This document shows positions 1 through 9,433 of a stretch of DNA of 48,703 bases, in pieces (position 1 is the first letter of the stretch; each line of letters starts with the position of its first letter). The notes below the pieces were generated by a model that had not been told where the DNA came from, ran no database searches, and was given only the letters and a program-made list of their open reading frames with translations. Origin of the DNA: Cyclobacteriaceae bacterium. Its GTDB lineage: Bacteria; Bacteroidota; Bacteroidia; Cytophagales; Cyclobacteriaceae. The DNA lies in contig JAAUQL010000039.1 in assembly GCA_012033595.1 (NCBI GenBank), positions 1 to 48,703 on the forward strand, written 5' to 3'. Both the position numbers and the translations under genes were made by a program.

Positions 1-519
1 TACACTGTCGGGTCCAGCTTGGCGATGATGATGAAAGAATCTGCCATGGCGGCGCTATCATATCTGAAGTACAAACGCCGATCGAAATTGGGAATCGACT
101 ACCGTTATTTTCGAAAATTACGACTTACACATTCATGTGCCGGCCGGGCAGTGCCAAAAGATGGGCCGTCGGCAGGAGTGACCATGTTCACTTCTCTGGC
201 GTCTGTTTATACCCAAAGAAAAGTAAAGGCAAAACTCGCCATGACCGGGGAGATAACCCTGAGGGGAAAAGTATTGCCGGTGGGAGGTATCAAAGAAAAG
301 ATTTTGGCGGCCAAGCGTGCCGGCATTAAAGAGATCGTCTTGTGTAGCAAAAACAAAAAAGATATCGATGAGATCGATAAGAGGTATCTTTCGTCATTGA
401 AAATTCATTTTGTCGATACAGTCGATGAAGTCATAAGTCATGCCCTGCTAAATGAAAAAGTGAAAAACCCTATGATCTTTGATTTGAAGCAATCAATGAA
501 TATGGCCTCACAAAATTAA
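1..519 (+). CDS. lon: ATP-dependent Lon protease, C-terminal proteolytic domain (5'-truncated, frame-broken)
   Basis: This is the end of Lon, the cytoplasmic AAA+ serine protease that degrades misfolded and regulatory proteins. The window cuts off the ATPase part. The P-domain is unmistakable: MKESAMAALSYLK, then PKDGPSAGVT with the catalytic serine, then TGEITLRGKVLPVGGIKEK with the catalytic lysine. It ends with the usual C-terminal helix region before the stop at 517-519. The first 160 bases are odd. The expected protein hops between frames: TLSG in frame 2, QLGD in frame 3, MMKESA in frame 1, ENYDLHIHVPAG in frame 3, then AVPKDGPS in frame 1. Single-base breaks are implied near 14, 25, 110 and 148. 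Because the breaks compensate and no residues are lost, sequence error is likelier than a dead gene. The hslU gene follows 72 bases downstream. Confidence 0.9.
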   Translation, partial: YTVGSSLAMMMKESAMAALSYLKYKRRSKLGIDYRYFRKLRLTHSCAGRAVPKDGPSAGVTMFTSLASVYTQRKVKAKLAMTGEITLRGKVLPVGGIKEKILAAKRAGIKEIVLCSKNKKDIDEIDKRYLSSLKIHFVDTVDEVISHALLNEKVKNPMIFDLKQSMNMASQN

Positions 520-591
520 TCAATCAAAGGCTGCCTTTCGAGGGAGTTTTCACTCAGAAATGATTGAGACAAAACAATTAAACTATTTTGA

Positions 592-1992
592 ATGAAAGAA
601 TATGAAGAACGTAATCTGACGCCACGACAGATAGTGGAGGAGTTGGATAAATATATAATAGGTCAGGATAGCGCCAAAAAGAATGTGGCCATTGCCATGA
701 GAAACCGTTGGCGCCGAATGAACGTGAAAACCGAAATAAAAGGAGATATCATTCCGAATAACATATTGTTGATCGGAGCCACCGGCGTGGGAAAGACCGA
801 AATCGCCAGAAGAATAGCCAAAATCACGAAGGCACCCTTCACTAAGGTGGAGGCTTCCAAGTTTACGGAGGTAGGATATGTAGGTCGTGATGTGGAAAGC
901 ATGGTGAGGGACTTGGTGCAGCAAAGCGTGAACCTGGTAAAGACACTCAAAAAAGAAACAGTAAAGGAAAAGGCCGAAGAAAATGTGGAAAGGATAATTC
1001 TCGATGCCCTGATACCACCCATCGATACCCCGACACTCCCGGCCAAAACGCATAATATTGACAATGGCGAATTGCCCGGAACCGATGCTGAACTCAATGA
1101 AAAGACCAGGGAGCGGTTTAGAGAGAAGATCCGCAATGGCGAGCTTGAAGACCGTAAAATAGATATCAGCATAAAACAGCCGAGCACCGCCGGGGTGGGG
1201 ATGATTGGTGGCGGCATGATGGATGAGTCATCTATGATCAACCTGCAGGAAATGCTCGGCAATATGATGCCCAAAAAAGTAAAGAAAAGAAAGGTGACGA
1301 TCGCCGAAGCCCGTAAAATCTTGCTGGAGGAAGAAAGCTCCAAGCTCATAGATATGGATGAGGTAAAGGAAGAAGCACTCGAAAGGGCAGAAAACGCAGG
1401 CATTATCTTTATTGATGAAATAGACAAAATTGCCGGAGGCAGCAGGAGCGGCGGCTCAGGCCCTGATGTGAGCCGTGAAGGGGTGCAACGGGATCTGCTG
1501 CCCATAGTGGAAGGAAGTACCGTAAATACCAAATACGGCATAGTAAAGACCGACCACATATTGTTCATAGCTGCCGGAGCATTTCATGTCGCCAAGCCCG
1601 CTGACCTCATCCCTGAGCTTCAGGGCAGGTTTCCGATAAGGGTAGAGTTGGAAAATCTCACCAAAAATGATTTTGTCCGTATTTTAAAAGAGCCAAAAAA
1701 TGCCCTTACCAAGCAGTATATAGCACTATTTGAGGCAGAAAATGTGAAGATAGAATTTGAAGGCGAGGCTTTGGAAATATTGGCAGAAAAGGCATTCCAG
1801 ATCAATGAAGAAGTGGAAAATATTGGCGCAAGACGATTGCATACCGTTATGAGTCAGATTCTCAACGACTTTCTTTTTGATGTGCCAGATGTGATAGAAG
1901 AGCATGCCACCATTATGATAACCTCGGCCATGGTCGAAGAAAAATTGGCCGAATTGATCAAAAATAAAGATTTGAGCCAATATATATTATAA
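592..1992 (+). CDS. hslU: ATP-dependent protease ATPase subunit HslU (ClpY)
   Basis: HslU is the AAA+ unfoldase that feeds substrates to the HslV peptidase in the cytoplasm. The 466-residue product has the family's normal length. The N-terminus LTPRQIVEELDKYIIGQD is typical. Walker A GATGVGKTE is near residues 62-70, the pore loop GYVG near 91-94, Walker B IIFIDEIDKIA near 270, and the C-terminal sensor region includes NIGARRLHTV. An intermediate domain lies at about residues 110-235. The start follows an AT-rich leader, as usual in this phylum. The frame is intact over 1.4 kb, unlike several neighbours. HslV is not in the window. It sits next to lon, so two quality-control proteases are neighbours and mark the conserved chromosomal flank of the accessory region that follows. 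Confidence 0.96.
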   Translation: MKEYEERNLTPRQIVEELDKYIIGQDSAKKNVAIAMRNRWRRMNVKTEIKGDIIPNNILLIGATGVGKTEIARRIAKITKAPFTKVEASKFTEVGYVGRDVESMVRDLVQQSVNLVKTLKKETVKEKAEENVERIILDALIPPIDTPTLPAKTHNIDNGELPGTDAELNEKTRERFREKIRNGELEDRKIDISIKQPSTAGVGMIGGGMMDESSMINLQEMLGNMMPKKVKKRKVTIAEARKILLEEESSKLIDMDEVKEEALERAENAGIIFIDEIDKIAGGSRSGGSGPDVSREGVQRDLLPIVEGSTVNTKYGIVKTDHILFIAAGAFHVAKPADLIPELQGRFPIRVELENLTKNDFVRILKEPKNALTKQYIALFEAENVKIEFEGEALEILAEKAFQINEEVENIGARRLHTVMSQILNDFLFDVPDVIEEHATIMITSAMVEEKLAELIKNKDLSQYIL

Positions 1993-2146
1993 TGGGGAGT
2001 TGTTGTGGCCAATGAGGGTAATAGTCATGTCTCAACTTGTATTGACAAGGATGGATTTGCCGTAAATTTTTTTTATTATCTTGCTCAGATTAAACGGCAA
2101 CTGTATGGATGGTGCTGTTTTTAATTGAATTCTTTATTCATTAAAA

Positions 2147-2758
2147 ATGGATACAATTAAGCTTAAACACCTCATCTCCAGGATTGTAAATCAAAAGGAT
2201 GAACGGGCGTTTTCGACATTTTTCGATTATTACCATACCAGATTCATCAGCATGGCCATGTTGTTTGTCCATCAACATCATGCGGCTGAAGAAATCGTCT
2301 CTGACGTTTTTTTAACGCTCTTGAATAAAAAGCAAAAGCTATTGGATATTGAAAAGCTTGAAGGATATATGTTTGTGATGGTCAAAAACCATTCACTCAA
2401 CTATATTAAATCAAAATCCAAATCAAAAGATCATCTCATGATCGATGATGTCAAGGATTATTTGACATCGGATTACGTAGGGGCAGAAGAAAGCATGATC
2501 AATACCGACGTGGTGAAGGCGTTGTATGTGGCCATTCAAAAACTGCCCCCTAAGCGACGGCTGGTATTCAAAATGGTTAAGGAAGAAAACATGTCTTACA
2601 AAGAAGCCGCCGAAATATTGGAAATCTCTGAACGCACAGTAGAAGTACATTTAAAATTGGCCATTCAGGATCTGCGTTTGCTTTTACAGGGTTTTTATGA
2701 AGAACACCGGAAAATCATTCCTATTTCCAAACGAAGTTTCTTGATGCTGTTCCTTTAG
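2147..2758 (+). CDS. ECF-type RNA polymerase sigma-70 factor
   Basis: This is a small sigma factor of 203 residues with region 2 at about residues 25-90 and region 4 at about 135-185. The region 4 helix-turn-helix reads SYKEAAEILEISERTVEVHL. The family directs transcription of PULs in Bacteroidota once released from a membrane-bound FecR-like anti-sigma factor. A fecR gene starts 77 bases downstream and susC follows, so this is the classic sigma/anti-sigma/SusC trans-envelope relay. The presumed target is the susCD operon just downstream. It is the only ECF sigma gene in the window, although there are two FecR genes. The C-terminal tail after region 4 is about 20 residues and basic. Confidence 0.93.
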   Translation: MDTIKLKHLISRIVNQKDERAFSTFFDYYHTRFISMAMLFVHQHHAAEEIVSDVFLTLLNKKQKLLDIEKLEGYMFVMVKNHSLNYIKSKSKSKDHLMIDDVKDYLTSDYVGAEESMINTDVVKALYVAIQKLPPKRRLVFKMVKEENMSYKEAAEILEISERTVEVHLKLAIQDLRLLLQGFYEEHRKIIPISKRSFLMLFL

Positions 2759-2834
2759 TAAAAGGAATCAACTACTGATTACGGGTTTTTGTTTTGCTTG
2801 TTGTTTTTATTGGCGAAAGCAATTTTGGTTTTCG

Positions 2835-3857
2835 ATGAAAAAACAAGAAGACATAGACCTGCACCTTGCAAATTACCTTAGCGGCACGGCTACCGAGCAG
2901 CAGATAAAGGATATTCGCGAATGGGCCAAAGAATCACAAGGTTTGGCTTTTGAATTGGAGATATTGGAAAAACTGTGGCGCGAAAGAACAGCCGATCCTA
3001 AAACAGTGAGCCACGACAATGTCAAATCCAGGCTTTGGGCATCATATCTCCAAGATGAACCGATACGAGAAAAAAACCATACCTTACCTTTTGCCCGGCA
3101 TTGGTTTTGGAAAGTAGCTGCCGCAATCCTGATTTTAATCATCCCTGTAAATTATGTTTTTTTTCAGGGTGAGACTGTTCAGGAGCAAGCCCCCATTTCA
3201 AAGCAGATCGTTAAAGAAAACCCCACAGGACAGAAATCACAGATACATTTGCCCGATGGTTCGAGTGTATGGCTCAATGCCGAGAGCAGCATTGTCTTTG
3301 ATCAGCATTTATTTGGTAGCACCCGGGAAGTCACATTGTTTGGTGAGGCCTATTTTGATGTAAAAAGGGACACACTAAGCCCGTTTGTGGTTCATATCGG
3401 GGATTTATCAGTTGCGGTATTGGGCACTGAATTCAATGTAAGTGCCTACAATGAAGACAGCGAAATTACGATTGCCCTGGTGCATGGCTCAGTAAAAGTG
3501 AATAACGATCGTGGACAGGCAGTACTGCTGGCACAAGGCGAAGGAGTGGCATTTTCTAAAGAAGACAACAATTATCATACGTTTTCCATACTCGAAGACG
3601 AGATGTACTACCATCGGGTAGCACAATGGAAATCGGGAATACTCGCATTCAATGGACAGGATTTTGAGCAATTTATTATTGAGATCGGCCGCTGGTATGG
3701 CGTAGAAGTGGAAGTGATGGGTAATCCACCACCTAACTGGAACATTCGGGCATCTTTCAAAAACGAGTACCTCAATAATATTCTCGACGCCATTTCATTC
3801 AACAAGGAATTCAAATACGAATTGACCAATAAGAAATTGAAAATGATGTTTAACTAA
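2835..3857 (+). CDS. FecR-family anti-sigma factor (FecR plus DUF4974 type C-terminal domain)
   Basis: A single-span inner-membrane anti-sigma factor of 340 residues. The cytoplasmic N-terminus (about 1-88) would bind the sigma factor. A transmembrane segment follows at about 90-110 (VAAAILILIIPVNYVFF). The periplasmic FecR domain spans about 125-235, with the typical KSQIHLPDGSSVWLNAES and GEAYFDV motifs. The C-terminal STN-like/DUF4974 domain spans about 265-340. In this family the periplasmic part senses the N-terminal domain of the cognate SusC when substrate binds. It is preceded by its sigma gene and followed by susC 121 bases later, which fits an operon-like signalling unit. The leader between it and susC holds a hairpin with an A-tract (see 3901-3937). 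Confidence 0.93.
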   Translation: MKKQEDIDLHLANYLSGTATEQQIKDIREWAKESQGLAFELEILEKLWRERTADPKTVSHDNVKSRLWASYLQDEPIREKNHTLPFARHWFWKVAAAILILIIPVNYVFFQGETVQEQAPISKQIVKENPTGQKSQIHLPDGSSVWLNAESSIVFDQHLFGSTREVTLFGEAYFDVKRDTLSPFVVHIGDLSVAVLGTEFNVSAYNEDSEITIALVHGSVKVNNDRGQAVLLAQGEGVAFSKEDNNYHTFSILEDEMYYHRVAQWKSGILAFNGQDFEQFIIEIGRWYGVEVEVMGNPPPNWNIRASFKNEYLNNILDAISFNKEFKYELTNKKLKMMFN

Positions 3858-3900
3858 AGCATACAACTATGGACTAAAAAAAGGATACCATCTAAAACCT

Positions 3901-3937
3901 AAAAAAAATACCGCAAGGATCGGCAAATCCAAGCGGT
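3901..3937 (-). terminator. Antisense-facing intrinsic terminator in the fecR-susC leader
   Basis: On the - strand a stem TACCGC/GCGGTA (arms 3908-3913 and 3932-3937), with an inner GGAT/ATCC stem, is followed directly by seven T residues (complement of 3901-3907). This is an intrinsic terminator for RNA made antisense to the susC leader. On the + strand the hairpin follows an A-tract and has no T-tract, so it would not end sense transcription. A TAATTTTG sequence on the - strand at 3979-3972 matches the Bacteroidota -7 box TAnnTTTG, but no convincing -33 element is visible. A similar arrangement occurs upstream of the second susC. Confidence 0.55.
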
Positions 3938-3978
3938 ACCTTCAAGAAACTAAATTTTAAAATTAACAATTCAAAATT

Positions 3979-6900
3979 ATGAAAAATGTAGTACTAAAGC
4001 TATTACTTATGGGATTGTCCTATACTGCAGTGGGGGTTTTTACCCAGCTTCTGTTGTTCAATATGCTCATCGCCGCCGACCTTGAGGCTCAACAGATCAA
4101 AAGTGTGAAGGAAGTAAGTGTGGATATCGAGATCAAAAACCAGCGGCTGGTTGATGTCTTTGACCAGTTGGAGAAAACCACCGACTTTATTTTGTTTATG
4201 ATAAGGCTGACAGGTTTCTGAACGAGCGGATTCAGTAGTTACGAAACAAAAACGACTAGTGGAGGGGCTGCATGCTGGAAATTTCCAAAAGTGCCAATCT
4301 GAGTTTTAAACAAATCAACAACAGCATAAGTGTAAAAAACAAGCAAGTCGACACCAAGTCGATCGAAATCATCATCCAGGGATTCACCATTACCGGCAGG
4401 GTGACATCTTCTGAAGATAATGAAGGTTTACCAGGGGTGAATGTGGTGGTACAGGGAACCAGCTTTGGGACGGTGACAGACGTCAACGGTAATTATTCCC
4501 TTGAGGTGCCTTCTTCGGAATCGGTACTGGTATTTAGCTCGGTGGGTTATATCAAAGAAGAAGTTGCGGTGGGCAACAGGTCTGTAATTGACTTCAACCT
4601 GATGCCGGACATCACAGCCTTAGAAGAAATAGTGGTGGTGGGTTATGGAACTCAGGTGAAGCGTGAAACAACCGGCTCTATCTCTTCAGTAAGTAGTGAA
4701 GCAGTAAAGTCTGTGCCAACAGCTACGTTTACCAATAGCCTACAGGGAAGGGCAGCAGGGGTTAATATTCAGGAGACATCAGGTACGCCTGGTGCTTCGG
4801 TCAATGTAAAAATTCGTGGTATTAACTCAATAAGTTCAGGTACAAACCCATTATGGGTAATTGACGGGATTCCTGTAGATCAGGGAGGTATAGGGCGTTC
4901 AAGCAACACGGTAGGCCAGGACATCATGTCTACTATCAACCCATCAGATATAGAATCTATTGAAATTCTTAAAGATGCGGCGGCTACTGTTATTTATGGG
5001 TCACGGGGTTCAAATGGCGTTATTCTGGTAACTACAAAAAGAGGAACAAAAGGCAAAGGCAAGGGCACCGTGACATTTGACTATTCTACCGGCGTTTCTG
5101 ATTTGACCAAAGACCCAGATAAATTAGGGTTTGCCAATACGCAACAATGGTTTGAAATTATGGATCGAGCCAAGGCAGCTAATGGAAGGAGTGAGTACGA
5201 ACCGATAGAAACGATGGGCTCGCCAAATTTTGTTACAGAAATAAGTCGTGAAGAAGCACTGAGTGTCAATACCAACTGGTTTGACGAAATACTCCGAAAA
5301 GGCAGCTTTCAGGACGCCAATATAGCTTATGTCCAAGGCCTGGCCAATGGGTCGGTTTACGCATCATTCAATTACCGAAACGACAAATCATTGAATGTTG
5401 GGAATGATTTTGAGCGTATTTCCGGTAGAATCAATGTTGATATTGAGCCTGTAAAAAACCTAAATCTCGGAACAAAGCTAAATGTAATGTACACTGATAA
5501 CTACAGAACAAAGACAAACAGCGGTAATGCTGGTAGTGGTTCTGGATTTGGAGCAGCAATTCATCAGGGGCTTCCATGGTACCCTGTATATGATGAAACG
5601 GATCCGTCAGGTTACTGGAATCCTATTGCTAATATGAAAGCTAGCACAAACCGCAACCTTCTTTATGATAGAAAGCAAACCTACAGAGCGTTAGGTGGTT
5701 TGTACGCAGAATATTCACTTCCATGGGTCAAAGGAATGGCGATAAGAGCTGAAGGTTCTGCAGATATTATACAGGATAATACAGTGGACTGGACTTCAGG
5801 GCTCAAAAGCGGATCAGGTCTGACTTCGGCCTATAATGGCGCTTATACCAGGGTCACCTCAAATTACAATCTGTTGCTGAAGTATAACAATAACATTGCA
5901 AAATATCATAATATCAATTTTGTGGCTGGCATGGAGAACTATTCAAAAAATACAAGGAAACATGAGATGGACGGTCAGGATTTGGTAGGATATAATCAAG
6001 AAGTAGGCAATTCATCTCCTGGAATAATGGGCAGTATGAAAGCCTTCTATGATGATGAACGATACATAAGCTCCTATTTTACCCGTCTCAATTACACCCT
6101 GAAGGGCAAATATCTGCTTGGTCTTAGTTACCGAACGGATGGATCCTCTGCCTTCAGCAAATCCGTAAGGTGGGGGGATTTCGCTGCTGTTTCAGCAGGA
6201 TGGATTGTTTCTGATGAGCCATTTTTTACTGATTTAATTAGCGTGGTAAGCATGGCTAAAATCAGGGCGAGCTATGGGCAAACTGGTAATCAAGACATAG
6301 AAACAAATAAGAATATCACATTTTACAATAATAGCGAAGGTAACAGATATGTATCTAAGGATATCATTGCCGCCGGAACCGGTATTTCCATAGGAAATGA
6401 AACCATAACCTGGGAGGTGACCAATAGTTTTGATGTGGGTTTTGAGTTTGGACTTTTTGATGATAGAATTAGTGGATCGATGAGCTATTATATGCAAAAT
6501 GTAAGCGATCTGTTGCTGGATGTATCGACTCCACCATCTGCACAGATAGGAACTATAAAAGACAATGTGGGTGAACTTATTAACTGGGGCTGGGAATTTG
6601 ACATAAATGCCACGCCCATTTCAAAGGGAGAATTCATTTGGAATTTCAATTTCAACTTTAGTACAAACCAAAATGAAATTGTAAACCTTACAGACGAAAT
6701 GGAGCAACAGAAAGGTAGTACACTGTATGTAGGTGGTAGCCTTGGCACCCATAAAATGGCAGAAACAGTAGGCATTGATTCAGAACGAGGAGTTTTTATG
6801 ATCCGTGAAATTGACAGAGCGGTCTTTGATGAAACGGGCGAGTATGTTTTTACCGGAAGAAACATTCCTGCTACGCATAATAATCTCGGTTTGCATGCCA

Positions 6901-7544
6901 TGGTGCTTAATAATAAAACACAATATCCAACTTACTATGGAGGTGTTAATAATAATTTTTCCTACAAAGGGTTTGATCTTGGCATCCTCTTCAGCTTCTC
7001 TGGTGGAAATTATATCTACAATACCAAGCAGTTTCAGTGGGCGAGTCCTTTGCAAGGAGCTTATGTTAAACTGGCGGATCTGCTCACCGATTCTTGGACT
7101 GGCCCTGGTGATAAAGATGCTAAATACCCATTGCTATATACAGAAGGTCAAGCGCCTGCCTCAACCAAGTGGGACACTAAGGCTGATGATCCAAACTTTA
7201 CTGATGCTGAAGGTAACCCTATGAAAGGGTACTGGAAGTATGCAACCCTTGAAGCTGCTGAGGGCAAAACAGATACCGAGACTTATGAGAGACAAGAATT
7301 AAGAAGGCAAACCGAATATCTTGAAAAGGGTGATTATATCAGGCTGAAGAACCTAATACTTGGGTACAACTTTTCTGAAAAAATGGCAAAAAGATTGGGA
7401 ATGAGTAACCTAAGGGTATTTGTGTCGGGTACCAACCTGTTAACACTCACTAAATACACTGGGTTTGATCCTGAATCTGGTGATGCATTTAACAACCTTC
7501 CACCATTACGCACCTATAGCGGAGGTCTTTCAATTACATTCTAA
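3979..7544 (+). CDS. SusC/RagA-family TonB-dependent outer-membrane transporter with STN domain (frame-broken near N-terminus)
   Basis: SusC proteins are 22-strand outer-membrane barrels that import oligosaccharides using TonB energy. The product reads in two frames, 3979-4221 and 4272-7544. The signal peptide and first part of the STN signalling domain lie in the first frame. The rest of the STN domain, a carboxypeptidase-like domain (ITGRVTSSEDNEGLPGVNV), the TonB box (EEIVVVGYGTQ), the plug (VKIRGINSISSGTNPLWVIDG) and the barrel lie in the second. Between them other frames give FYDKADRFLNERIQ and VVTKQK, so at least three single-base breaks fall at 4195-4271, some in homopolymers. With these resolved the protein is about 1,185 residues, normal for SusC with STN. 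susD follows after 23 bases. The STN domain links it to the upstream FecR. Confidence 0.92.
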
Positions 7545-7567
7545 TTCATTCATTAAATCAAGAAATA

Positions 7568-9223
7568 ATGAAAAAATCTGATATAAATAATAAAGTAAAA
7601 TATATTGTTTTACAAAGCCTGATATTCTTATTTGTAGCTACAGGATGTACTAAAGATGAATTCTTTGAATTGAAATCCCCTCCTAACACAGGCTGGGAAT
7701 CTGTCAGGGATATGGAGTATGGAATTACAAGTGTCTACAGACAATTTGTAAACAAAAATGAAGATGGGATATGGTTTCTTGATCCCTTCATCCATTATGG
7801 TATGAGCGATATTGTAAGAGAAATAGGACAGAATGGGGGGTGGAGTACAGATGCTATAGTACGCAGGGAAACAGATCAGCGCCTGAGCAAAGTCGACCAT
7901 TTGGGTATGGGCTATAAGACCATACTGTACTCAAACAATATGCTGGACTTTATCGAAACAGATCCATTTCCCGATGCTACCGAAGTAGATAAGGAAATGA
8001 ATATAAATAGAATCAAAGGTGAAGCGCTCTTTCTAAGGGCTATGGCCTATTATCATTTGCTCACATGGTATGCACCTGCATATGATATTAATAGTGCCAA
8101 TGATTCAAGGATTTTGCCATTAAGATTGAATGCTCCCAAAACTATTGGTTTGGCATTGAACAATGCTCCAGTGGAAACACAACTGGTTTATGATCAGGTG
8201 GTGGAAGATTTGAGAACTGCTAAAGGTTTGTTACCCCTCAAATATAAAAGTGGTATGCACCCTGCATATGAATTTGGGCGCGCCAATAAGCATGCAGCGA
8301 TGGCGGCATTGGCAAGAGTACTAATTCTGATGGGTAGATACGATGAAGCATTGGTGGAGTTGAATGGGGTACTGGATGATCCGGAATTGTCAAGGGCACT
8401 TGAGACAGACCCCGAAGATGTGTGGCTTAATAACAGCACCACCCCTACTAATAATGGTGAGGTAATATGGTATGGATACTACGCTGATATAGAAGCAGCG
8501 CAGTCAATGAAAATTCATGAAATAAGGATTTGGGGTTATTTTATTAATAGCATATACCAGGATCCATCGCAAACTAAAAACTGGTGGATTTGGGGTATCA
8601 ACAGGGGTACCTTGCTAAGGTGTGGCATGCTCAACGAAGATAATACTGTTCCGCATTCATGGACTTATGACAAGCGAAACATACTTTTTAACCGCTTTCA
8701 TGGATATAATCCCAAAATGAATGAAGGTCTGGCTAGAAGTCAACAACGAGTAGACTCTCTTTATGGAAAAGCATTTGCCCCATTCGTAGGCTTTGACGAT
8801 CCTGTTTTTATAAGTTCTAAGTATTATCGAGTACCGGCAATAGCAGATCTTGGCTCTGAGCCTCCACAAAACATCCCAATTATGCGTTCTGCAGAGTTGT
8901 ATCTTTGGAGGGCTGCCTTGAAACAGGTGACTGGCAAAGGTGGTCAGGCAGATGATCTAAACATTATCCGTGAGCGATCATGGGATACAGCCGGGGGAGC
9001 TTATGTGCCACTTTCAGATGGGGAAACTACGTGGGATGTGATTGACCAGGAGTGGGTGAAAGAAATGTCTTTCGAAGGAGACCGCATCATTTGGCTGCAG
9101 ATGTTCAAAAAACCCATCGGACCTGGCGACAGAATAGGTGTTGATCCGGTTTATCCTCCTTATGAAGGTATGAACTGGCTTGTTCCTCTTGGTGAAACAG
9201 ATTTTTACCCAACAGGTGATTAA
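7568..9223 (+). CDS. SusD/RagB-family surface glycan-binding lipoprotein
   Basis: The 551-residue protein has a lipoprotein signal (FVATGCTKDE, lipidated Cys at about residue 27). It has the SusD layout: an N-terminal helical region, a TPR-like core (INRIKGEALFLRAMAYYHL at about 145-165) and a C-terminal RagB/SusD domain that ends in the usual EGDRIIWLQMFKKP and FYPTGD region. SusD caps the SusC barrel outside the cell and hands over glycan. It lies 23 bases after susC with no terminator between, so the two are co-transcribed. A strong hairpin terminator follows 55 bases after the stop. The glycan bound cannot be told from sequence. Confidence 0.94.
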   Translation: MKKSDINNKVKYIVLQSLIFLFVATGCTKDEFFELKSPPNTGWESVRDMEYGITSVYRQFVNKNEDGIWFLDPFIHYGMSDIVREIGQNGGWSTDAIVRRETDQRLSKVDHLGMGYKTILYSNNMLDFIETDPFPDATEVDKEMNINRIKGEALFLRAMAYYHLLTWYAPAYDINSANDSRILPLRLNAPKTIGLALNNAPVETQLVYDQVVEDLRTAKGLLPLKYKSGMHPAYEFGRANKHAAMAALARVLILMGRYDEALVELNGVLDDPELSRALETDPEDVWLNNSTTPTNNGEVIWYGYYADIEAAQSMKIHEIRIWGYFINSIYQDPSQTKNWWIWGINRGTLLRCGMLNEDNTVPHSWTYDKRNILFNRFHGYNPKMNEGLARSQQRVDSLYGKAFAPFVGFDDPVFISSKYYRVPAIADLGSEPPQNIPIMRSAELYLWRAALKQVTGKGGQADDLNIIRERSWDTAGGAYVPLSDGETTWDVIDQEWVKEMSFEGDRIIWLQMFKKPIGPGDRIGVDPVYPPYEGMNWLVPLGETDFYPTGD

Positions 9224-9277
9224 TTCTATCTGGTAATAATCCAGTTTTTTTTTAACAACATATCATTTTGATATACT

Positions 9278-9311
9278 CAGTATGATCTCACCCCTGAGAT
9301 CATACTGTTTT
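9278..9311 (+). terminator. Strong intrinsic terminator after susCD
   Basis: A perfect 13-bp stem CAGTATGATCTCA / TGAGATCATACTG (9278-9290 and 9295-9307) closes on a CCCC loop and is followed by TTTT. It lies 55 bases after the susD stop and 123 bases before the giant lyase gene, so it should separate susCD transcription from the enzyme genes or reduce their level. A T-rich run at 9245-9253 lies upstream. Confidence 0.8.
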
Positions 9312-9433
9312 ACTTCTTTCAAAGGCTAGCTTGTCTATATCATTTGATTTCATCTTAAGCCTAACTGTCTGATTTTGCAATCAAGCTGCATGGCAGAAGA
9401 AAGCACTATCAAAACACTCAAAAAAAGACATAT

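Noticed and set aside
663-1568. A 301-residue open frame on the - strand
   Set aside because: It lies wholly inside hslU, which has all the family motifs; the product is low-complexity and serine-rich, as expected for a shadow frame.
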